A DNA stretch of 64,000 bases from Crotophaga sulcirostris (taxonomy: Eukaryota > Chordata > Aves > Cuculiformes > Crotophagidae): assembly GCA_013397455.1 (NCBI GenBank), contig VYZB01000212.1, forward strand, positions 1,121,481-1,185,480, read 5' to 3'. Within the stretch, counting starts at the first letter, position 1. Every line of letters begins with the position of its first letter. Shown here in pieces: positions 13,501 through 26,866 of the stretch. Made by a program: the position numbers and the translations under genes. Below the pieces are notes generated by a model. The model saw only the letters and a list, made by a program, of their open reading frames with translations. It did not search any database and had not been told where the DNA came from.

Positions 13501-13625
13501 TCTACTTCTCCTCCCCACAAAGAGTCCTGGGCGGATAGTTGTAAGAGAGAGTGGGTACGAGAAACAAACTTCGATCAGCCCACAGTGGTATCTAATCAGC
13601 ATCCTAAAAGAAGAAAATGCAAGAA
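13501..13625 (+). CDS. Possible internal coding exon (unidentified)
   Basis: Not recognised. The segment follows a good acceptor ('cattttgcttctcag') and ends at a fair donor ('caagaa|gtaagg'). Between them one frame is open for 41 codons plus 2 bases (phase 0 in, phase 2 out). The translation is polar and ends in a basic cluster, 'HPKRRKCKK', which could be a nuclear-localisation-type patch; it begins 'STSPPHKESW'. Against coding: G occurs at codon positions 1, 2 and 3 in 9, 9 and 10 codons, so there is no period-3 bias, and a second frame is open across the same bases (13490-13672). It could equally be a noncoding-RNA exon or chance. Confidence 0.18.
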
Positions 13626-14632
13626 GTAAGGCTATTCCCTGTTATAAATTAATGTATTTTCTTCAGATCTGAATTAGTCAGCTTGTTCTGGGACACTGGC
13701 TCCCAAACAATTCTTTTATAAATCTTGTAGCTCATGAGTTCTTTTTTCCTCACTATCTAACTCTGTGAAAATCTTGTCCCCTGCCAGCTTCCTAATTCTT
13801 GGTGCTGTTGCCTCCAGCAGGTCTGCTTTCTTGTACCATCCAGCAGCACTGAGTCCTGAAGGAGGTGAAGTAAAAAAGCAGCAAATCATGAAACAACAGT
13901 GCAGAGGGTAACAGATTAAGATGGAGGAGTGGTTTCTTGGGGAGGATAACGCCTTCCTGTTCTCATAATCATTTTTGCTCCCTCTGTGCAACAGCATGGA
14001 CTCCAAGATAACAAACCAGGCTGATCTTGTACTCTCGGTCTTATCTATGATGTAGATAAGGTTGGTATCTGCTGCTCTAGATGCATATAGCAGGAATCAA
14101 GTACAAAATTTCTCCCTTGAATGAAGGCATAGTAAAGGAACTATACTGTTTTTCTGTATGGTTAGTTATGTCTGCACTTCACTGAATCAGGGAGTGCAGC
14201 AGCGTCCCAAATCCTTGTGTGCTGCATGGACTGCCTGAGGTCTGCCTGAAGGACAACCTGCCGACTGCCTGTCGAGTCATGTCCAGTAGCATACCAAACT
14301 ATTCAATGTGCTCGGACTTGAAGAAAACCTCAGAAAAGAACATTAGTTCAAGACACAGCATAGAAATTGCATCCAGCCCAATTTGATAAAATACCGAGAA
14401 ACCCACCCCCGCTCCCTTCTTTTCCATGCCATCCCAGCCAGAAACCCGCATCACACGGCTGTGGGCTACCACTGATCCCATTAGGGCTGCTCAGCTCCTT
14501 ATCTGCCTCTGACAGGATGCATACAGCAATCTCTTGCTGAGCAACTGGTGGAGCTCTGGCCACTTAGAGCAACAGTCTTTGAGACTGACAGCCTTCTGTG
14601 CCTGAAGGGATCAGAAATACGACTGGGAAACA

Positions 14633-14737
14633 ATCTGAATCCTAGCTCTAACACTGCCTTCCTGTATGACATTAGACATATCAGCATCTTACCTCAGGGT
14701 GCTGCGTAGGTGACTGTGGAAAATAATAATGCATCAT
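14633..14737 (+). repeat. MIR ancient SINE fragment
   Basis: The sequence 'gaatcctagctctaacactg' followed by 'cctgtatgacattagacat', 'cttacctcaggg' and then 'aaaataataatg' tracks the MIR consensus order: 'tcctggctctgccactta', 'gctgtgtgaccttgggcaa', 'acctcagtttcc', 'aaaatgggaataataat'. Order and spacing agree over about 100 bp with many substitutions, as expected for a SINE active before birds and mammals split. Confidence 0.6.
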
Positions 14738-17700
14738 CCTAAATTCCCCAGAGACTAGCTCAGACATCCTAAGCCCAGTTGCCTCAGAGAGAAGACTTAA
14801 ATCATATTCTAGGGGGTATTAAGCTCTGAGAAATATCAGAGTGCTCATGAGGTCTAAGCTGAGGACTCTTGCCAATTCTATTTTGAGAATAAACTTTCCT
14901 GCCTTTTAAGAAAATAGTTTGGAATGACACAAAAAGAAACTCTGAGGAAGCCCTTTTTCTTGCTACTCCTTGCTACAGTTTGTCTGTCAAATGATGCAAC
15001 TCAACCCTAGAGAACTGTAGTAGAGTGAAGCTTGACACGAGAGGTGTATTGATCAAGGGCAATATGTGTACCTAACAGCTCCAAATAAGATTGATTTATG
15101 TTCTTATGTGATACCTTATGATATACACTCTGTTCCTAAATTCTGTGCCTATATTCATTTATACTCCTATGTGTTTTGTTCCTATATGACATAAAGAAGC
15201 TCTCCCTGGTTTAGAAGGGTTAGGGAAGAGTAATAGCACTTACAGCTATAAGAATTTCATTTTATTCAGAAAGATGCAGCAAATTTGAAAGACATTCCTA
15301 CACTTTAGAAAAAATGTTTTCTCTGTGCTTCTCTCAAGGAGCCTAAGGACAACATATCTGGATCTCAGAAGATGAGAAGGATAAAAATTCAACTGGAAAG
15401 CTACTCTGTTGAGAGGAAGGAAAGTAGGAACCTGAAATGTGAAGAATAAGAAAAACACAGAGAGATAAATTTGAGGGATTAGAGGAGTATAAGACAAGTA
15501 GAGGACAGGGTAATGTTTGGAGTGACAACAGTGACAGGAAGACAGTGGGAACCAAAACAAGTTTCATGTCCTTCAACCTAACTTTGTGCTCAGAATAGCT
15601 TCAAATAGAGATTAAGTTGCTGTGCTTCACTGAGAATGATTGCTATTTATAGACCCGTATTTGTCCTAGTTCTGCAGCATTTATGCATGTTTTTTTCTTA
15701 CATTAGAACAAACAAACAATAAAACCTGGAAACTTTTGCTTTCAATGTACAATGTACCACGAAGAACCAATTTGGTTTTTAAAAATGGTATTTTAATACT
15801 GAGCTACTTTCAGTGATTTTTAATGATTTCTAGTTAGGTAGATGATATAAAGGTTTTAGAATATATAGCATGATAATTAGCATTTCTAAAATATTTTAAA
15901 AGTCAGATTAATGATATTTTAATTTTTAGGAAGTAATTTTTTGACATTAAGCATTGTACTGCTTATTTTTACAGAAAGGGAGACTTTAATTTTATATTTT
16001 TTTCAGTTTTTCATCTTGTGTCTAGAAATTATGATTGTTTCTCAAAAAGTTGAAAACTTCCAAGTATTTCTATTATCCCTTAGTAAAAAACTTGACAAAT
16101 ATAAAAATTATCAATTTACTTCGTGTTAGAGCTTACAGGTTCCTTTTGAGATTCAAGCTCATTTATGAAGTTATTTTCATCAATATAAAAAATGAATGAT
16201 GACCTGATATAGCCTGTTTCAAGAATCAAAAATAGAGGGTTCTGCATTCACCAGGCAATCATTTAGTAATTTTCTGGAAAGACTCCAATAAGAAACGGAG
16301 GAGCTCACATTATGGGTAACCTGAAATGAAAACTTTCTGCCTTTAAGTCTTGAAATGTTTACACATTCAGAAGTAAAATAAATGATTTAAGTAAATTTTA
16401 CACTAGCAAAAAGGAAAAGAAAAAGGGCTGGTAGAAGTAAACAAAATTACAAAGAGCAGAGACACGTAAGCCTGAATTTGTCATTAACTTGAGAAGTCCA
16501 TTCCAGCACACAATTTTAGTATCTGAAAGTATTGTAAAGTATTATTCAACCTGACTATGGAGGTGGGACCAGCCGAAAGGAAACACTGGAGCAGTAGACA
16601 GGAGGTGCGAGGGGGTGGTGCGAATGACAAAGTTGGTGAATTGCATGTTAGAAGAGCCAAGAGTAAATGCAGAAATATAAGATGCGTAACAGCAATCAAG
16701 ATACTTGCCTTAAGAAGATGAGCAAGGTATACTGCTACAAGAGTTTAGATGAAAATGTATCTGTAATAAATGACAAATATGGGTCTTGTTTCCTATTCAT
16801 GTGATTTATAAGCTTAGAAGCCTGAAGGCTCGTCTTGTTATTTTTCTCATAAGGGGACAGAGGTGGAGCCGTATTATTTGCTCCACTGCAAGGGAAAATA
16901 GTTACCACCACTAATTTATCCCCTGTGTTTACAGCAGAAAGTTGTGCTGATTTTTTTTTTTTAAAGAAAGATGTGGTCACCTGGAATAATGTCTAATGAT
17001 TAAATAATGGAATAAACTATTGCTACATCTTTTCACATGTAAAATAGAGAAAAAAGGAAATAATACAATAGCTTATATCAGACATGAGACACATGCAACT
17101 CTTTGGACTGTATTTGAGAAGAACTCTGCCCTCCTGTGCATTCAGAGTCTTGTCATGCTCCCTACCCTATCTCATCCTTCCAGTTAATTTCAAATATTAT
17201 AAGAAAAAAGACAATGGTGGGTATAGGAAGACCTAGGAAGACAACAAATGGAGTGAGACTTCATGAAAACAACGGGCAAAGACTGAAAAAAATAGAAAAA
17301 GACCATACATCTAAAGACAAATTGTTTAAACCAATCTAAACCAATAGGTCTTGACATGGGAAGAGAAATTTACCATTGATAAAAGCATTTTCCTGTGAGC
17401 TCTCACGACTGTTAACTAATCCATGTAGCAAACTGTGATCCTTGATTTCCTCAGTGATTAGGGATATTTACCACACTCATCCATTGTAATTTTTTTTAGT
17501 TTCAGAGTATGAGTTCCCTGAGGACTAGGAATTGAAGGCTAGATTCCCAGATAGTGTAAAATGTTGGAAATTCATTGCACCACTAAAGAGTGGTCTTCAT
17601 GTTTTTTACTTGCTGCCTGGCACCCAGCAGGGTGTGCACAGTAATAATATCACAACAATAACTGTCATTCAGAGTATGGAGGCTATCATACCATTCAAGG

Positions 17701-18067
17701 GGGGGAGGAAGGGGGATATCTACACTGTGTAATTACACCAATTTTTCAGTCAAGATAAAAAAAATTGTTGCACGCACGAAAAACACAGTGAAAAACACAG
17801 AGTAATTTAGACTTGATCTTCACCAATGTTTAGATGTGCATCCTGAGTAATTTTCTTAGAAAACTTCTCATTTAAAATATTACTGTCAAAACATTTTATG
17901 ATGTTCTGGACTTTTTGTTCTTTGTGAAAAATCTACAGAGATAAACACCAAAAGTACTAGAAAATTTGTATGAAATTTATAGTTTAAATTGCTTTTGACC
18001 TTCTCATCTTTTTAAAGCATTTTGAAAAGCATCTACAGTTATTTTATCATGCCAACAAAGTAATCTT

Positions 18068-18078
18068 GGGGGGGGGGG
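18068..18078 (+). repeat. Homopolymer run of 11 G
   Basis: Eleven consecutive G in an AT-rich setting. Its length is the kind sequencers miscall. A single run cannot fold into a G-quadruplex on its own. Confidence 0.95.
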
Positions 18079-21000
18079 AAGCTCTGCAATCATTACTTAT
18101 AAAACGGTTATGCTTTCATGCTGTTTTTATAACAACCTCCATAATAAAAACCCACAAAAATATTACTGCAAGGATTTAAGGTCTTTAGAAAACAGTTTCT
18201 TAGAAAGGGCACATTACGCTCATCTGGCATAATATGGAATAACAGACAGGCAGGGAATTGAGTATTTTTCCTTGAAAAATACTTTCACACCAAACCAAAA
18301 TCTAGAAATTCATTTTTTTTAACCTGATTGTACTATAAAAGGAAATCTCATGAAGAAAATATCCTATAAGATATATTTTACATTTCAGACATGTTTTACA
18401 TTTAATCTGTGGTATGCAATACGTGGTAAAACCCCCAAATCCTTAAAATAATAAAATAAAAGGATAGAAGATGACCTTTTTATGCTCACATATATTAATG
18501 GATTTTTAGTTATAATACTAATACAAATAAAGGTCATACAATGCTAAGATCTATAAAATGCCCTACTGTAACAGTCATATTTGAGGGATTTATATCATTA
18601 ACATTATATAAAATTGACCTTCCCTCTAATGTACTGGGATTATCATACCCCGTGAGAATGACCTCACTTTCAGGTATCTTACCTTATTAAATCACAGCAT
18701 TTTAAAAGACACCCCCTAATTTGCTTCTTAATGTAATTTTTGAGAAATTGTGATCCCGTGACTGTTATAATAGGTCTAACGCTTCCTTTATGCATCTATA
18801 GGTGACCTATCCATACTATCTACCCTGAAAGAAAAATGAAGTTGCCCTCCTCCAACAATTTGTATTGCAATGAGTTTTCTGTTTCTGTGCTACAGTAACC
18901 ATAGCACAAAAATTATTTTAAATAACCTCAGCACTAAATTATAGCATTCCATACCTGGAAGGATATAACATGAAAGACTCTTTTAGAACGTATAATAGAA
19001 TAAACACACAGCAATATAAATGAATTTGTAATTTTTTTTATCAAAGTCAAAACTCAAGCAGAAATAAGGCCCTAACTTATTAAATCCTTAGGTCCTAAAA
19101 TTGAGTCCTAATATTTGCCAACCTGTAATTTCATATTATTTCTCAGCCATAACCAATGAAAAAGGAAGTCTGTGAAAATAAAGAATTTAAATGAGAAGCA
19201 GACCTCAAGAAAAATGGAATCTCAAAAATACAAGTATGAGCAAGCAGACTCATAGCTGTTCTTAGTTGTACTTCAGATACCCCTTGTTTTTCTCCCCTAA
19301 AAGTATACTTTCGTTAACTTATTTCTCTACAGAGCAGAGCAGCAATAATTCTAGAGCACAATTTACCTTCCTGAGTTACCTAAAAGGGGCTATGGACAGA
19401 AGGGAAGACAACTGTGTAGCTGCCCAGAATATAACACAGATTGCCTCTAGCAAGGGAACATAAGGAGCTAATTACCTTGAAGGTGCAAACTAATCAAGTT
19501 AGGGTGATAGCCTGCTCATGTTATTCATGTGAATAGCCCAGATGAGGTTACTGGAAACAGTGAGAAGTTGCTGATGAAATGGACAGTAGCATTTAAAGGC
19601 ATATGCCCAAAGGGGCCAGTCCTCAGTCCTAACCCCTGTTCTGTCTTACTGATTCTAAAGTTTGGGTGTCCCATCTAACATTGCATCTGAGCTGAATCAT
19701 ACATTTTATAAAAAAACCACATATGAAATTATTCTTTCCCCATATGTCGGTGGCAACCTGCTGCTTTTCCAGCTGTTCACCAATTCCTAAATGTAAAAAC
19801 TATCTCCCTGTGCATAAAGCCTGAATAAACAAATCTGTATATCACAGGTATGGGTTCAGCTGGACTCATCTGCTTTACACATGGTGTATCCTTTTCCACA
19901 TGCATAATTTATCTGTTTGGGACTGAAAAGGATGTTGAGCATCTCTCTGACAGGGATGCCTCATGCCAAAAAGAGGTAGAACCATAATGCCTTGAAGAAA
20001 AGGATCATTTGTGGATAGTGCCTGCTCTGGATGGGCAGCTCTGCATCAGTCCCTTGTAGATTAGGACTGTATAGCCTTCTATTTTTATTATATACAGTAA
20101 TATTGAAAGGTTAGACTTACAGAAGTTTGGATCAATGTGTAAAAGCCTTCCTACTCATTTAGAGAGAAATAATATTGTTTCGTTTCCCAGAAATGGAACA
20201 ACTCTGATTTTCCTCTCCAAGCTGTTTTACACTAATGTAACTCCTGTCAGAAAAGTGATTTACATCATCATAAAAAGGAACAGAGCCAAAAAGTACTGAG
20301 ACAAATAAAGGAATTCTTAACGAGGCTCCTGTGTGTTTTTTTTTAAAATGTTAAGTGAATAATCTGAGGAAGGATACAATTATGCACCATTAAAGGTTGT
20401 TGCTACATCAGCCTGAAGAGGTTGGAGGAGAGTTGCACATCCACCACAGCTGGGACAGAAAATTCTGACTTGCTTGCACTGCTCTCCCTACAAAGCAAAT
20501 GGTTGCCCAACCACGCATAAAAGCTTTTTTGTCACTGGATAAATGAATTAAGATGAAATATAAGAGGAGGGGAGCGCCTTTGAATAATTCACCTTTTTCC
20601 CAGCTGCTGGACTTGAAAGGAGTAGGTACTGCTGCTCTGCTGACGATACTGATCTGGAAATTTTCATAATCGGTAAGAGAGGAAATAAATTGCCATTTTC
20701 TCAGATGTCTGTATACACTCATCTTCCCTCCCACTTCTATTTGGCAAGACCAAATCCAGTACCACAAATTTTAGGGGGGTTTATTTGCTTTCTGGTTTAG
20801 GGCTTTTTTGATGTATTCCCAAATTTTAAAGATGATCAATTAATGTAGCAGATCAGATTATGTCAACCCGTGTATCATCAAATCTTGAATAAGACAATCT
20901 ATTCTGTATTTTTTTTCTTCATCTGCAAAGAATGAACTGTATTTCTTTAATTGTCCCTCGGGTAGTTTGTGAGCAAAGTGGAGCAAAATGTTTCAGAACC

Positions 21001-21461
21001 TATAAGCTATTGCTTTATACAATCAACTCGTCATATGTTATCTGTTGACTATTCATATCTTTTAATGATATACTCTTCAGCAAAAATAGTTTATTGAAAT
21101 AACTTTTGATTTTTTCTGATTTTGGGTTGAACATTTCAGATGAAAGGTTGTGTTTTAAAGGTAAAGTAAAAGTGAACTATGGAAGACAGTTGCCTGTAAA
21201 ATATACAAAAATCTTTTCACCTGAAAATTTCCACTTTTAAAAAAACCCATCAGTTAAACATGTTATGAACCTCACTCAAAATCAGTGAAACTTTCAATAA
21301 TTTTCATATAAATATTTTAGTCAAGCTGAAAAGATTGTTTTCTCTTTTGCAGTTTGGCTAATAAATTAAAATAAGTCAGTTCTCTGCTCAACTATTCTTG
21401 TGACTATAAACTTCATTAGTGCGAGAAGTCAGAAATACATGAGTAGAATGTAATTATTAAC

Positions 21462-21469
21462 TGACGTCA
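21462..21469. promoter_or_regulatory. Full CRE-type octamer TGACGTCA
   Basis: This is the complete palindromic CREB/ATF octamer, containing a CpG in a region where CpG is scarce. No promoter features or gene surround it. An 8-mer can occur by chance in a 64 kb window, so this is only a possible distal site. Confidence 0.2.
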
Positions 21470-22179
21470 ATGTGTATTAATTGTCTCAAAAAAAGCAGTA
21501 AGGGTTTTTATGTAGTCTGGTGTATATCCAACTCTAAATTTTCAAGGAGATTTAAAAGTTTATGTCAGAGATTTAATCACTTTTTCAGAGATAAAGTTGA
21601 TTGGAGATAACCTTCAGCTGTTCTGTAGTTTCTTCAAACTTTATCATTAGGAGAATGATTTAAAGTCTGTTCTATTCCTGAATATTTCCATATTTGGTAT
21701 TCATTAAGGAAATGTGTAAATGCTTTGGAAAACAAACAGTTTACCATGGAAATTGTTGCTGTTTGTAAAAAACTGATATATTTTAGACAAACATGGAAAT
21801 GATAGAAGAATAAATTGTACTTATTCATTGGTTTTATTGGGAGCTATATTCTGTACACTTTGCAAGTGTATTAAATTTAAGAGACATGGGAACTGTAACT
21901 GCATTTTCTTTCCTTTCCTTTAAAAAAGGCCAGGCTCAGATTATTTTTCAAATGATAATCACATTTTCAGCTCTGCTTTCATATATTGACAGTTTAAAAT
22001 TTCAGTGAGATGCAATGCACTTTTAGATACCTGAAATATTTTCTTGATTGCCTGAAAACACCTGCTTCCTGATGGAGAAAAAAAGTGGAAATGACACAGA
22101 AAAATCCTCTGTCATTTGGAACACCTCAGAAAATGTCACAGCTGGGATTTATTGGCTACAATAGTCCCTTTGATTTCAG

Positions 22180-22445
22180 TGCATTTTGAGGACCATCTTG
22201 AGACCTTCTGAAAGACCAGATTCGCAGTGTCAATTATGTTATGACTGTGGTGGCAGGCATAGCCAGAGCCTCGTGGGATGCCACCACTGGCTTCGACGAG
22301 CAGCCAGGAGCATTCTGCAGGTGTTTCACATGCCAGGCCTGAGGCTGGAAAGCCTGGGGCTCACCACAGTGCTAAGTTCGTGAGGTTTTCAGGCCGGTGA
22401 GACATCACAGCTGTAGCGATAGACAGTGTGGCTTCACAGGCCAAC
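22180..22445. other. GC-rich patch inside AT-rich DNA
   Basis: The bases from about 22180 to 22445 are clearly above 50% G+C and hold several CpGs (as in 'cttcgacgag', 'aggccggtga', 'gtagcgatag'), while flanks on both sides are strongly AT-rich. A 65-codon plus frame (22186-22383) contains a C-x-x-C pair near its start but resembles no family I know. It could be the remnant of an old GC-rich transposon, a retroposed gene piece or a small CpG-bearing regulatory element. No splice signals bound it. Confidence 0.4.
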
Positions 22446-23547
22446 TACTCATAAACTACTGATTATTCAGTTTGAAGAACTGTAAATCAAAAAACTGATT
22501 AATTCCAGTTTAAGTAAACATTGAAGAAAACCTTAATCTTTCTCAGGTTGTCCTCACTTTTGCATTTCTTTGATTCTTTCTGTAAGGAAGATTTTGCTGT
22601 AATAATCCTCAGTATCCATCAATTCCCAATCAGTGCTTGAACCCATTGTCTATAGTCTACCAAATTTGATAAAGAAAGAAATAATGATACCAAGTCTAAC
22701 ACGTTCTTTTCTTTTTTTTAACTGACTACTATAAATATGAAAAACCTATTAATATATCCACTGACGGAATGACTGCAGTGTGAATTAACCTTGAATTAGA
22801 CATGAGAAAATCCATGCAGGACAGAAAGATACATGATGAATGCCCCCAAAACAGAAAATGTTTTAATTAAAGATTATAATTTAAGATATTAGAAAATTCA
22901 AACAAAATTCCTCTACTTCTATTACTTTTTGTCTATGAAGTAGCTTTCAGAAACAGAAAATCTGTCCTTGCAATCAATCTTTGAGTATCCAGTTCATAGT
23001 TAGGTAACAGTATAAAGTTTTCTGTAATTTTATGTAGAAAAATAGTTATAGAAATGGAAAATAGCAGCACTTCACATATAATTTCACATTTAATTAATGA
23101 TTATTAACTTTGCAGATTAGCTAATTCATTATAGGAAAAATCTCTTTCTTGAAGTTCTAGTTTCAGTCTGAAAAGATACATTAGTTCACATCCAAAAATT
23201 ATGCCCACAGCTATCAGGTACAGAAATATAAAATTTAAGACAAAAGTGTACAGAACAGATGTATGAAGAGTAGTACAAGTTAGATGACCTGGCCAGTTTT
23301 TTTGGCATGAATCTGCACCATTTAGTAGCTTAGTGCTTTTACTAATAAAAAATATGGGGTTTAATGTGTTTTTCATGGTACTAGTAAACTAAATGTCTGT
23401 TAATTTTATTTTATCATTTATTTTATTCACATACTATTCTTAGTGTCCAGCATGTGAGGGAACATGCAAGTCATCCAGTAGATTATTTTGGTCTACAGTC
23501 CAACTCTGTATTTCTTTCTTATGCTAAAACATGACTCTGCATGTGCA

Positions 23548-23612
23548 CAAAATTCTGATCCACAAACATCAATGGAGTTTTGCTGTAGATGGGACCATAT
23601 TTCCCAGGAGTT
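23548..23612 (+). repeat. L3/CR1-like ancient fragment (faint)
   Basis: 'Aattctgatccacaaacat' followed by 'caatggagttttgctgtaga' and 'tgggacca' resembles the phrase 'tctgatcccattgaagtcaa... actcccattgacttcaatggga', which is widespread in amniote genomes as the tail of old L3/CR1-type LINEs. The match is short and by eye. It explains the start of the long chance ORF that covers it. Confidence 0.3.
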
Positions 23613-24664
23613 TACATTTGATTAATTGTAACAATAAGACAGAAGAGTGTATAAATTTGATAGCCTATAGGAGAAAAAAAAGAACTAATGGTAGAATTGT
23701 GATCAACAATATACCTGGCTACTCATTTCTTATGGAATTGTGTAACACCTTTAGATGTTCACAGAGATGTTTGTATTTTTATGAGTACCTAGAACTGCTA
23801 ACTTGTTGTAGCTTTTACATCAGAGTTTTCAGGACAACACTTCGTGTTAGAACTACAAGTGTCAATATCCTGGACATCAGCCAGATTTCACTGAAAGTGA
23901 TCTTCAGATCCATTTTGAGTCCATGTTTATATAATCAGAGGAATGACATTTTATTACTTATTCCCACTGCAGTTTTGCCTGTATTCTTCTGCTAAGGTTC
24001 TACAAAACTCTGAGAGATGCCAAGAGGAGCTCTTTATCCAGAAATAATGAATGCTAGAATATGTTCAAATGTACATTTATATCGTGTCTCTCAATCACTA
24101 CACCAATGATTCAGTTTACAATGAAACAGAGCTGGCTTGACTTTGCTTTAGCCCCTGGTAAAGTAGTTAACCTTACGGTGCTGAACCTTCTAAATATTAA
24201 TAGAACAAAATATTTTCCATTTAGAAGGGTCTGTCTTACTTTTGTTAAGTGACTATTACAATTTACTAGCCATTTATTTCAGCTTTATTTTACTTTCAGC
24301 TACAAATGAGCTGTTCACTTAAACTGACATAAATTTTCTGCACAGATTAAAGTGGAAGACATGAACCATTTACTGCAGAGAAATGTAATATTACAACTAT
24401 GATTATATCACCTCTTCAGTCTCTAAAAAACCTTGTAATGTGCCAGATTTATTAAGAAGTTCACATGTTTATCAAAATACCAATCAGCCAACACTAGTCA
24501 TTGAGAGGGGAAAAAAATGAACTGTCTGGGAAGAAGTACATTTGGTTTGGATTTCACTGTACTTAGCAGTAAAAGATATATGATAATGTCTCAAAAGATG
24601 GACATTCCTGGCATTCAAAATTTCTTCAGCATTAGAAACACTATATTCTACTGTGCCAAAGGTA

Positions 24665-24691
24665 CTTTTCTTTCTTTCTTTCTTTCTTTCT
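24665..24691 (+). repeat. (TTTC)n microsatellite
   Basis: Six exact TTTC units at 24667-24690 with partial units at each side. A short pyrimidine tract, possibly polymorphic. Confidence 0.95.
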
Positions 24692-26799
24692 CAAGTCAGA
24701 AAAAAAGGATAAGAAAATCCTTGAGCCTGGAAGTCCAAGACATATTCTTTGTATGATCAGAACCACAGCATTAGGCAAATGCATACAGACTGTCTCCATT
24801 CTTTTTGTGCTCTCATGTTTCAAAAGGGAGGAATGATTCAATTATCTATACTCAAAAGGGATCACAAACTTTTATACATCCATGTGACAAATACCAGGCT
24901 ATGAATTTCAATCCCATGCAGAAGTCTAGCTCAGGATAGAGTTTTCTCGCATTTCTAAATATACTTGCACATCTCAACTGCATAAACCAGTACTATGTTA
25001 GGTCTGCTTTGATGAACTCTACACAAGAATGTATGTCCATGCAACTCAGCTTGTGTCTGGTAAGCAACGGTGGTGTGTTTCTGCAGCACAAAAAGATATC
25101 AGGTTAGCTGGCCTTAAAGTTCCGGTCAGATTAGTTGTTTGTGTAGCACTGAAGTAATTGTGCTGCTTGCAATCTCAAAACTCTAAGCTTATTTATATAT
25201 TTTTTTTTTTATAATTCTGGGGTACGGACTGAGAAGTCAAACCTCAAATGAGTTACAGACATAATTCATGTACCAATTTGTGTACTTACATGCCAGTTCT
25301 ATTGGCAAACCTATACCTGCTTGTATGGCTTTGATAGAAACTTCTCTCACAATTTCTATTTTGAAACATGAAGATTTACTTCAAGATTGCTAGGGGCATA
25401 AAAGCCTGAAACTCAATTTGATCTTGAAAATGACAGGGAGACACTGACTCATTCATCTGATTAGGAGTCTCTTGTGTTCTTTGTTTTGTTATGAACAGAA
25501 CAGTTATGAAAAGAAGAAGCAATCTGATTTTAGAGCTGTTAAAGAGGTTAAAAGAATAACTAGTACTTTGTTTATTTGTTTTTAAATTATGGTCTTTATA
25601 TTACTTTAACTTGGGGATTTTTTTTGTGTTTGATATTCTGTTTGGGAGTTAGATCACTGCATTACTTCAGCACACTATTGTGCTAACTTTTTAAAGTATA
25701 TTGTGAACCCTGAATCTTATTTTTATAAATGTTATTTTCTGTGTACAAAAAATCAATATAGAAGATCTGATTTTGAAAGTAACAATACTCCAAATCATGC
25801 AAAATCATAGCCACTGATGTGAACACAGAATTACTGTAAGTAACTAGGCAAGCTGGGCTTTTTGTGCAAAAACGTTCAGATTTATAAAGGCAATTATCGT
25901 AGTAAAGCACGTAGATTTACAATTTAACTTATGTTTTGTGCGTTTGCCTTGGGATTCTGCATGTTTCAAAAATCAGTGCTGAATGTCAATACTGGAAATA
26001 CAGCATTAAGAGGGCAATTCTGTTCAGTATCTAAGGGCTAAAATAATTGAAAAAAACAGTCATATTTTTATAAAGGTATATTTTAAGAAACATGATGAAA
26101 ATGTTGAAGATGTTATTTCTGTAATCAGGCCCAGTCCCACGTTAGCCAATTTCATAATGTTATTACTTTGCATTATCTAGACCAATAAAGACTTCACAGT
26201 AATTTAGAAATTACATTGTATGAAAGAAGTAGAAATAGTTGCTAGGATATATAGTTTTCATCCTTCTGTCGTTTCTAATTTTATATAACCTTTCTTATTT
26301 CATTCCTCAGCTGTTATGGTAGAACCCACTAAATTCCTTCAACTCTTTTGATTTCTGTCATCTCAAATGCACCAAGCGTTCAGAGGTGTAGTTGACTCTC
26401 TTGCTTTTGTCAAGAGTAACTATAGGATTTTGTAGTGGGCTTTCATCAGGCCAGCTTAGTCCCTAAGCAAGTTCTGTTTCGTCTAGGCAATTATCTAACG
26501 ACTGACCCAGAGGTCTGAACTTGAGCTGCCACTCCCTGAGGTAATGCTAAACAGATGAACCATAAGTCTGTCCTTCACTTTTTATTATTTATAGAAAAAG
26601 GAACAGTTCCACCAAGGATGAAGTTGCAACTCATCAAGGCAAAGACACCTGCCTCCTGCGTAGACCTGCTTGTTCAAGGCCAGGTTAGCAGGGAGGAGCT
26701 CACGTCTCCCACATCTCTTACGGATATTTCTCCCATTATAGTTTTGAAATATAGGAAAGGAATCTTCCCTTTAGATGCTAGGATGATGGCTGTGAGGAG

Positions 26800-26866
26800 C
26801 ACAACTTACAGATGAAGATACTGAGACAGCAGAGGTATTATTGAGCTGACTTGGCTACACACATTT
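26800..26866 (-). repeat. MIR-like fragment, antisense
   Basis: 'Acttacagatgaagatactg' followed by 'agacagcagagg' and 'tgagctgacttggctacaca' follows the reverse-complement MIR core 'ttttacagatgaggaaactg', 'aggcacagagagg', 'taagtgacttgcccaaggtc'. Order and spacing agree. It covers the end of a plus-strand 87-codon ORF, which argues against that ORF being a gene. Confidence 0.5.

Larger units (their letters stand above)
8069..14632. other. AT-rich noncoding stretch with weak exon-like signals
   Basis: No gene recognised. A segment at 9056-9160 follows a strong acceptor ('attgctcttcag') and has 34 open codons with G at codon position 1 in 12, position 2 in 4 and position 3 in 7, then a TGA. The same frame is also open upstream of the acceptor, so the boundary is not supported by loss of reading frame. 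A short CA-rich run sits at 10146-10172. The 14.2-14.6 kb part is visibly less AT-rich and has three overlapping minus-strand ORFs of 60-71 codons that resemble nothing known to me. An exon candidate at 13501 and a hairpin at 10083 are listed separately. Confidence 0.5.
14738..26799. other. Long AT-rich noncoding stretch, no gene seen
   Basis: No exon could be supported. A segment near 15343, after the acceptor 'gtgcttctctcaag', opens 36 codons, but it is purine-rich with no codon-position bias. A 119-codon minus ORF (20408-20767) and a 154-codon plus ORF (23531-23995) look like chance. The latter starts in an L3-like fragment and has G at codon position 1 in only about 15% of codons. Listed separately: an 11-G run, a CRE-type octamer, a GC-rich patch and a TTTC microsatellite. 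Confidence 0.55.

Noticed and set aside
20408..20767. 119-codon minus ORF
   Set aside because: No recognisable domain, no splice signals, random-looking composition.
23531..23995. 154-codon plus-strand ORF
   Set aside because: About 15% G at codon position 1, starts inside an L3-like repeat phrase, no domain recognisable.
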